DNA of 64,000 nt from Chrysopilus asiliformis (taxonomy: Eukaryota > Arthropoda > Insecta > Diptera > Rhagionidae). Shown in pieces: positions 55,958 to 64,000 of this stretch. Below the pieces are notes generated by a model that did no database searches, was not told the origin of the DNA, and saw only the letters and a program-made list of their open reading frames with translations. The DNA lies in the NCBI GenBank assembly GCA_964034945.1, contig OZ035960.1, positions 111,049,324 to 111,113,323 of the forward strand. The letters run 5' to 3'. Positions within the stretch are counted from its first letter, which is position 1. Every line of letters begins with the position of its first letter. A program made the translations under genes and the position numbers.

Positions 55958-57824
55958 ATATCGTAAATACCGATAAGTCGTAGCCCGATTTTGACGGTCC
56001 CTGGAAAAACTCCCGATAATTCGTAAAACATCAATGTTTCAAGAGTTTTTTTAAAGTTAATTGCAAATCTCTGAGTTTACGAAGTTGATTTCCAAATATG
56101 TTTAGCATTATGTTTTTTAAATATTAAAAAACATTTATTTAACAACAGCATACCTATTTTTTCATTCTTTTTTTTAATATTTTTTTTATTTTTAAATTGA
56201 ATTCTTTCCACTTTGTATTATTTTTTACTCAATTTGCTCAAAACAAATTTGGGATAACATGAAATTCAATTTTTACGTTATGTGCCTACACACAAAGGAG
56301 ATATTTTTTTTATCCAATAAGGATCGCACATAATAAAAGATATAACGTAAGAAAAATCCCTCTTTTGTCATAAAGAAATGACATCCATCCGTCAGGGAGG
56401 AAAAACGTCTTATGAATGCTTTCCGAATTACAAGCATCTCTAATCTAACAATTTAACCCTAAAATGCTTTAGGGTACAATGTTAAATTTCCAAGAATTGT
56501 TTTCGGCATTGAATTAAGGATTTGGAAACTTCTAAGGAAGAACAGAAGAGAACTGGAAAACATGTTTACGAAAAACAAGGTCGACAAAATCAAAAGCGAA
56601 AAAAAAACTCCTTCAGTCCAATATCCTTGCCTTGTACACAAATAAACCGCAAATATTAAGGACATAAACACAACGAAATCGCTCTTAGAATGTCATGATG
56701 ACAACTCCACTTATGACGTCATAACGATAATAAATACTACGAGTACGAGGAAAATGGAGGCAAGGGCTGCCCATGCATATAAAACGAAATGATGCTGAAA
56801 ATTGTGAAATTTTGTATTCACTAATCCCAGTCGTTGTCCCTTCCGTTTATTTCCTTCATTCTTAAAACTCGGACGTTATTTGAAATAAATTTTCATTGCT
56901 TATTGTCATATTTTGGCACACTATTTACATTTCACGAGTAAATTTCAAAAGACCCGCCTTAATCCAAGGTTATAGGGGTCTACACTTTTATTGGGTAATT
57001 TTTGAATTTGATGAGTTGATGAAATTACAGTCCATTAGGTTGAGAGGGTAACTTTCAAAATTGAAAATGGCGACAGTAAAAACTTTTACTGTAATTCTTT
57101 ACAATTTTGGTGAAAATTTAAACGTTTTAAAAAGGTTTTTTAATTTAAAATCTGTTCAGTAGAAATAGAAAACAAATTGAAACAAAATTCTTATTTGTGT
57201 GAACTTAATCTATAAAAAATTATTCTTTCATAAAAGCAAAGTGAACCCACAGAAAAAAATCGAAATAATGGTTACTGCTACCAGAAATGCCAAACTTTTA
57301 AATGAAAACTGACACTACCATACTTTATTGGTCTATTAGAACATCATTCTGTTAAAATCGTGTTAAATTTTTTCTCACTCAAATTAAGACAAAACAATTT
57401 TTCCGACCCATAAAAACAAAAAAAGGCTTTCGAAAGTCATTAGTCTTACATTAGAATCTCATCAACACTTTGTTTAAACGAAAACAAAAACTTTTGTTAC
57501 CTTTTAGTTTTCAAGCATAACAACGAACCTTTTTACCGTTTTTGAAGCAACAAGCGCTAACAATTTCTTTATGTTAACCACCACCCTGTGTTTTGGGGAG
57601 AATCTCATTCGACATTGAACTAAAGCGAAAAACAGGCCAAAGAAAGTTTCAAAACAAAGTTTTTGTGCATTAAAAGTTTACAGTTATATGCGAGTATGTA
57701 ACGGCGAAATAGTTTGTAAAATTGGTTCCCAGCAGACCAAATACATGACAAGTGATTCACTACTGATTGGATAAACGAAACTTTTCCTAATGAATTCATC
57801 AACGACTCACTCGAGGCACCTCTA
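55958..57824. other. Non-coding, no gene seen
   Basis: AT-rich; frames at 56459-56671 and 57620-57802 on the minus strand have no domain or splice context. Confidence 0.4.
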
Positions 57825-57972
57825 AAGCTAAATTTAGACTAACGATTGCGATTACGATTGAAGCTTCTCGACCAATGAGAGCAAAGCTTTCAACGATAGG
57901 GAAATGAAAGCTTTGATCTCATTGATCGAGGAAGCTCAATCGTAATCGCAATCGTTAGTCTGAATTGGGCTT
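57825..57972. repeat. Full-length AAGCCCAATTCAGACTAACG MITE
   Basis: Fold-back of 148 bp: left tagactaacgattgcgatta, right taatcgcaatcgttagtctg. The core holds gaccaatgagagcaaagctt and its near inverse. It is the shortest complete copy and so defines the unexpanded form. Confidence 0.85.
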
Positions 57973-60900
57973 AATGGTGTTAGATTTTCTCCACTGGTGA
58001 ATGTAAAAGTGAAGATTAAGTGAATCGTTAAGGTGAATATTAGATGGAGATCAAGTTAATGTTTAAAATGACAATTGTGAATTATTTTTTTATTTTGTTG
58101 AACAAAAAATGACTTCCGCTCACGATGATGATGATTCTCTCTCGTTCTCTTTTCTATTCGTCATTGGTAATAGCTCTGATTAACTGTCTATACATTCAAA
58201 ACAAATGCTCGGTTATTTGTTTTGATGTAAGAAAGCGCTCTCTATCAGACAGTCAAATTAAAAGATTGGGTTTTTGTTTTTAATACATTTCATTTAAATA
58301 ATTTTAGGTATATCTCTACTGTTGTAGGGAAGACGGAAATTTACACGAAACCTCTATTGTTGATTCCAGAAGAAAACAAAGATTCAAAATATCCATTAAA
58401 ACTGTCAGAAAATACTTTGGCAGGGCACATAAATTTTAAATTTGCTTGAATCTGGTTGAAATCATCGCACTTTTTTGTAGTCAGGTATTCAAGTCATCAG
58501 GTACTAAAAGAAATTACTAATAAAGCTTGAATAATTATGATTTTTAAGCATTCTGAAACTAACATAACGTCAAAAGTTCCATATTCCTAATTAATTAAAA
58601 TTTGCTAAGCACGTACATAACCTGGACATTATTTTCTGTATTCAAAAATTAATGTCACAAGCAATTATGTCACTGTTAGCCACTTTAGGACCATATGGGG
58701 ACCATCATTTGCCTATTAACCTTTCGAACCCTTAACTTTATCCTATTTTATTTGTTCATTTTCATATATATTACTACGGTTACTATAATAATACCACATT
58801 TCATTTGGTAAAGCTTTAAAATTTTGTAAATGGCCATTAAACCATGATGTGATTAAAGGTGAACATAATTACGTCCACAGTTGTTTATTAACGTCCGAAA
58901 AGGATTCGAAGACAAGTTAACCCCTTTATCATCGCCATGTCCAACTCCATTTTGTTTTATTTTCAAAATATTTGTGATTTATTTTAATGGCAGAAAATTA
59001 TTGAGATTGTGTGAAAGGAACAACAAAAGATCAAAAGTATTTTTGTCTTACTTCAATAATGAGAGAATCGTAAAAGGATACAAATAAGGATCAAAGGGGA
59101 CAAGGACAAGAGATAAATGAATTTAGAATAGAGAATGAGTACTGAAGGTAATGGACGTGACGCCATTTGTTTTTCCGCCGAAATAAAACAAAAATCCCAA
59201 GATGGGACCTACCGATACCGAGAGTTTAGAGATCCTTGATGCTATGAGTGTGTTTGTATACTTTGTGGAGAGCAGAGATTACAAGGAATGATGGGATGAA
59301 GAGTTGAGGGAAAAAGGTCAGTTTCCTCTGTGCCTCAAAAGATTTCGATGTTATGTTACCGACGCAGAGTCGGCCATTAATCACTTTGCCATTTTTCCTT
59401 TTAAGAACGCTTTCACCGCAACCCTCTGGGGAGATCTGCCTTATGGATATTCGGGTAGGATAAAATCGTAACCATTAGGGTTGTGTAATAAGTTTGAGAA
59501 AACAAATGTGATATGGCCACCGCATGAATTTCTAATATGTAAAGAGCTAAAACTTTCTTGGTAAGTAAAATACCCAATAAGGGATTTTAGGAATCTGGTA
59601 ACGTTGAACAGAAGAATTGTAAAATAGTGTTGCTTTAAATTAAAAAATAATAAAGTAAATTAAAGGAACATCAAATAATAAAAAACGCTTTCTTGGAAAG
59701 TTATAGGCAATATAAATTTGGGAATATAATCTTTAAACCCATAAAATCATGGGTTAGTCACTACCTAAAATCAGCACAGCAAATGTCAGAATTTTTTTGA
59801 TATCTTGGGCAAAAATGCACGAAAAACTATTTTTTGGCAGACTTTGTAAAAACTCGCAATTTATGTCTAATCGAGACCTAATATTAGGTACGCAAAAATT
59901 TGCCGGATGACAAAAAGTTGGGTGTCCAATATACTTTGCTCTTTAGAAAAAGAGAGGTTGAAAAAACAAAAAAAAGCGATTTTAACGATTTCTCCGAAAA
60001 ATCTGTATAAATAAAAAACAAATCTTAAAAAAAATCTAAAAAAATGACAGTTTGATCTCGTGATGAAATATGGTTTCCGGAAATTAAACCAAAAGTCGTT
60101 ATTCGTCCATTCCCACCCTGTAGCTCTACTATTAACGGTCCACCACCCTCAACTCATCGTTTTTCAAAAAAAAAAAACAAATTTGAGCGCAATAAAAACG
60201 CTGGAGGAAAATCGCAAAAAATTTTAAACACAAAAGTTTCTTTGTTTTCACAACGATTTATCACTCTAGCTTTCTCTTTCGTACTGGTATGGCAGCAGGA
60301 TTTTAACTAGGTAAATTTTTCATGCAAGTGTTTTCGTTTATGGCAACACTAAAACATTTTTGATGTTGTAAAATTTTTTGCCAACTTACAGGCGAAGGAC
60401 GAGAAAAAAATGTTGGGTCACAGTTGATAAACCTGATAGCTAAGGGTGGGTTCACAGCGTAATTCATGTTGAGGATAACAAAGGGCAGATAAGCGAATTG
60501 AATTTAAATTTAACTTACGATATACGATGGACCATAGAAAAGTCAATACAAAGAAAATTCAATTTCAGATTCAAAAAAAAAAATTTCTGAATAGACTTGC
60601 TTGGTGACCCCCACACCACCCCAACTGTGATTAAGATTGGTACTTCCTGTGTCTAGCAAGATGCTTCATATGCCTTGGGTTCTATTAAGCTAACAATAAA
60701 TTTCATTGTGATCCGGTCTTATTTTACAAAAAATTTCGTCTTATGTGCGCCTGGAGCACAATTTTAACCTTACTTTTTTTAAAAAAAAATATAAGGTATA
60801 TAACCTAGTGAATGCATAGCAAAATTCTATTCTTTGCTTCTGGGTGTTAAGGTTGGGTAGGCAACATGAATGAAATATGACGTCTTTGTGGAATCATTGT

Positions 60901-61675
60901 TCATAATGTTTATATCCTCTTGTTGGACGAGGATATACGACCCTTTATTAGGTTTACTTCAAATTACTTCAAAAGAAAACTCATACTGTTTTCCATTTTT
61001 TTAAAGAAAATATCATACAGCTTAAATTTAATGTTGGATCATTAATTTCCTATGCCATAGTTAACAGTTTTCTTGGCCGGAAGGAGCACAAGATTTATTT
61101 CGCTGGTAGTCGTAACGTGAAAGGACGATTCCGTGTAATAAAATGATGTGTGGGTGGCGCCGACAGGCAACTTGTAGAATTTGTCAAAAAACTCTTGTTT
61201 CCATTATCCAAAACATATTGCCGGGGACTATATAATTTATACAGCTTTAACTTACTAGAAGTTTATTTTGACGGGATGTATCTGTGGGTAATTTTATTTT
61301 CCGTCTTATGACTCGTAACTTTTACCCACACCCAACAATGGCTTCCGACGCGACGGTCCGAAAATTCGCACAATTCGGGAAGTTTCCTTTCGTTTAAATC
61401 TCAGTACAGTTTAATGAATTTCTGAACAAAAATTAGATTTGCAGGACATTTCATTAACCGAAACGGGAAATTTGATCTGGAAATTCAAAATAAATCTTTG
61501 AACAGTAAACAAGGAAAATTTAATTTGTCTTAAATTATTCGGGATAAGTTTTGGACGTGTTTATCGTTTAATTTGGATTTTATTTTTTAAAGCAATCTTC
61601 AAGTTTTTTAAACTTTTCGGAAACCTTTATTTTATTTAAAAAAAATGCATTAAAAATGAAAACGTTTGTCTTTTG
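57973..61675. other. Non-coding, no gene seen
   Basis: AT-rich sequence with no recognised repeat family or exon. Confidence 0.4.
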
Positions 61676-61890
61676 CAAGGCTTGTTTATACTTTTTAGTC
61701 TTCGAATATATATCCTTGATGCCTTTGAGACATTTTTACGGACTTTTTAATTCCAGAATTGGATTCAGCAATCACAAAAACCTCCAGATAAGATTTTTTC
61801 CGAAAAATTTGAAGAAAATGGAGTCAAAATTGGATTTCAAGTTTTTACCCTGACAGACAGATACGAAGGCAAGCTAAATAAAAGTATTTA
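61676..61890 (+). repeat. Single-unit copy of the VNTR element
   Basis: It starts tttagtcttcgaatatatat like the array at 34.34 kb, has one diverged unit (aacctccagataagattttt), then jumps to a short gacagacagatacgaaggca end and ctaaataaaagta. It may be the ancestral or collapsed form. Confidence 0.75.
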
Positions 61891-62987
61891 AAAATGTAGA
61901 CAATTTTGTTTGCTATGAATTTAGTTACATGCATTTTTTTATCATAAAAGTGCAATTTTTTAAAGATTTCCAAAAAACTTTTTTTTTTCCTTGAGAACCG
62001 TTAGAGATACAAAAAAACCGTTATGGCAAAAATGTAGAAAATTTTATACCCTTTAAATTTTGTTAGATTCATTTTTGCCCAAAAGCGTATGGTTCTTGAG
62101 AAATTTTCCAAAAAGTGTATTTAAAACAAAATTGTACCTGTTATAGTTACCGTCAGTTTTCCAAAAGTTGATAGAAAACTACAATTTTTGTATAACTTAT
62201 TTACAAAAAATTTCAAGTCGCTAGGTTCTCGAGCTATGTAAGATACGTACAATGGACAGACCGCCAGGACATCCTCATATTTTTGCCTGAAACGGATTTC
62301 GTACTGATTAGAGATTTTCTATCTGCCCCCGTTCCCGAGTCGGTCTCCATCATGCACACATACTTCCCTTCTATAGAAGAGGAAAGTAAAAAGAAGTTAT
62401 TTTTACACAGAAAAAAATCTTCATGTGAATGCTTATCAAAATTAACCCATATTTAACACTATTTATTAATTAATATTAAAAACAGTATGTAGTTACTTCC
62501 GCAATCAATCAAAAAAGATAGAAACAAGAAAAATAATAACATACAACTTAATACTTTTGGATTTAGCGATGTGTGGGTAATTCTGCGAATATTTTGACTT
62601 TGAGTAATATGTAGTTTTCGCCTCTTGAATATGGGGTAAATTTGACGTTATTAATCACTTCGTTAGTGAATAAAGAGAGTCGTTTCAATACGATATGGGG
62701 TAATCAAGCTAATTGAATAACAAAATTTATGCAGTAATTACCACATATCCATTGTTTCTATCACTTCCAATAAATCTTGACAATTTTGGGATTTTTTTTG
62801 GGCAATATTGAAAATGTTAGATTAAAAAAAGTCTATATTTTCATTTTAGGTTAAAAAAAGTCTATATTTTCAAACTGTGCATATTTTAACAAAAAAAAGC
62901 ACCATATAAATATTTTGATCACCAATATCTCATATTTTAGTAGATGTTATCCCGAAATTTCATCCGAGGAAAAAGTATTCAATATTT
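61891..62987. other. Non-coding, repeat relics
   Basis: The stretch 62000-62300 contains ctcgagctatgtaagatacg and a cagaccgcc end typical of the gacggacagac-type repeats. No gene seen. Confidence 0.4.
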
Positions 62988-64000
62988 TAAAAGCTTTTAT
63001 TTAGCTCGCTATCTTGTCTGTTTGTTTGTCTGTTTGTCTGTCAGATCAAATCTTGCAACCCAATTTTGACCCACTTCCACTTGTCCGATTGACTTGAAAT
63101 TTTGCACACTTATATAAGTCCGATGACAATACAATATTTTCACTACTTCGTCCTTATAAGGATAACGGAAGGTCCTGTAAGGATAACGTGATTATCCTTT
63201 TCTCCAAATTTTCCGGAAAAAAATCTATCCTGGGGGTTTTTGGGGTCGCTGAATCCGAATCTGTCATTAAAAAGTCAGTAAGGATAACGGAAGGTCCTGT
63301 AAGGATAACGTGATTATCCTTTTCTCCAAATTTTCCGGAAAAAAATCTATCCTGGGGGTTTTTGGAGTCGCTGAATCCGAATCTGTCATTAAAAAGTCTG
63401 TAAGGATAACGGAAGGTCCTGTAAGGATAACGTGATTATCCTTTTCTCCAAATTTTCCGGAAAAAAATCTATTCTGGGGGTTTTTGGGGTCGCTGAATCC
63501 GAATCTGTCATTAAAAAGTCTGTAAGGATAACGGAAGGTCCTGTAAGGATAACGTGATTATCCTTTTCTCCAAATTTTCCGGAAAAAAATCTATTCTGGG
63601 GTTTTTGGGGTCGCTGAATCCGAATCTGTCATCAAAAAGTCTGTAAGGATAACGGAAGGTCCTGTAAGGATAACGTGATTATCCTTTTCTCCAAATTTTC
63701 CGGAAAAAACTCTATCCTGGGGGTTTTTGGGGTCGCTGAATCCGAATCTGTCATTAAAAAGTCTGTAAGGATAACGGAAGGTCCTGTAAGGATAACGTGA
63801 TTATCCTTTTCTCCAAATTTTCCGGAAAAAAATCTATTCTGGGGTTTTTGGGGTCGCTGAATCCGAATCTGTCATTAAAAAGTCTGTAAGGATAACGGAA
63901 TGTCCTGTAAGGATAACGTGATTATCCTTTTTCTCAATTGTTCCGGGAAAAAATATATTCTGCGGGTTTTGGGGTTCGCTGAATACGATTCTCAAGTTAA
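62988..64000 (-). repeat. VNTR element, inverted copy, at least seven units
   Basis: Reading along plus: aaaagcttttatttagctcg, a GTTTGTCTG run, the unique block (ttgacttgaaattttgcaca, gatgacaatacaatattttc), then units marked by aaggataacgtgattatcct at about 63180, 63300, 63421, 63542, 63666, 63787 and 63908. The last unit ends gctgaatacgattctcaagt, the inverse of the diverged first unit at 34385. The array therefore finishes at about the window edge. Confidence 0.88.

Noticed and set aside
1..64000. tRNA or rRNA genes
   Set aside because: No stretch with tRNA A and B boxes and cloverleaf pairing was recognised; GGTTCGA-like hits at 9038 and 51724 belong to transposon sequence.

Overview
This window is AT-rich, intron-bearing DNA from an insect nuclear genome. 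Four recognisable protein-coding genes have short coding exons with GT-AG introns. Their products look insect-like, in several places fly-like, so a dipteran is my best guess; the species is not determined.

Layout: (1) 1-3642, plus strand, the 3' part of an MBD-R2/PHF20-type chromatin reader (Tudor, MBD-like, C2H2 and PHD domains). (2) 7802-12494, minus strand, a complete three-exon secreted C-type lectin-like protein. (3) 19606-26641, plus strand, a complete nine-exon mitochondrial ADP-forming succinyl-CoA ligase beta subunit (SUCLA2 type); its introns hold a 182-bp minisatellite and several MITEs. (4) 32894-38342, minus strand, eight exons of an NDRG-family protein (MESK2 type), plus a proposed upstream first coding exon at 39839-39979 that would add a membrane anchor. 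These genes belong to unrelated pathways and show no functional linkage.

Between and inside them lie many mobile elements: three Helitron-like copies of one family and a fourth Helitron of another, a P-superfamily-like element carrying a broken THAP gene and nested in a Helitron, a TTAA-flanked piggyBac-like MITE, a TA-flanked MITE, an AAGCCCAATTCAGACTAACG MITE family, and an element family with an internal array of about 122 bp. That last family has two expanded copies in opposite orientation (34.3-35.3 kb and 63.0-64.0 kb) and two reduced copies.

Several isolated exon-like segments with open frames and splice sites are out of place: one cold-shock exon of Unr/CSDE1, a Myb/SANT-like plus transmembrane set between Helitron pieces, a lone terminal exon at 44.2 kb and a two-exon piece at 53.6-54.3 kb. 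These may be captured or duplicated gene fragments, or exons of genes with very long introns.

The most interesting points are the candidate membrane-anchored NDRG start exon, the gene-fragment cluster between Helitron sequences at 5.4-6.8 kb, the P-like/THAP element with a 10-bp target duplication, the VNTR element family that shares an end module with Helitrons, and a candidate 6-nt microexon in SUCLA2. No tRNA, rRNA or CRISPR was recognised. The rest of the sequence is AT-rich non-coding DNA.
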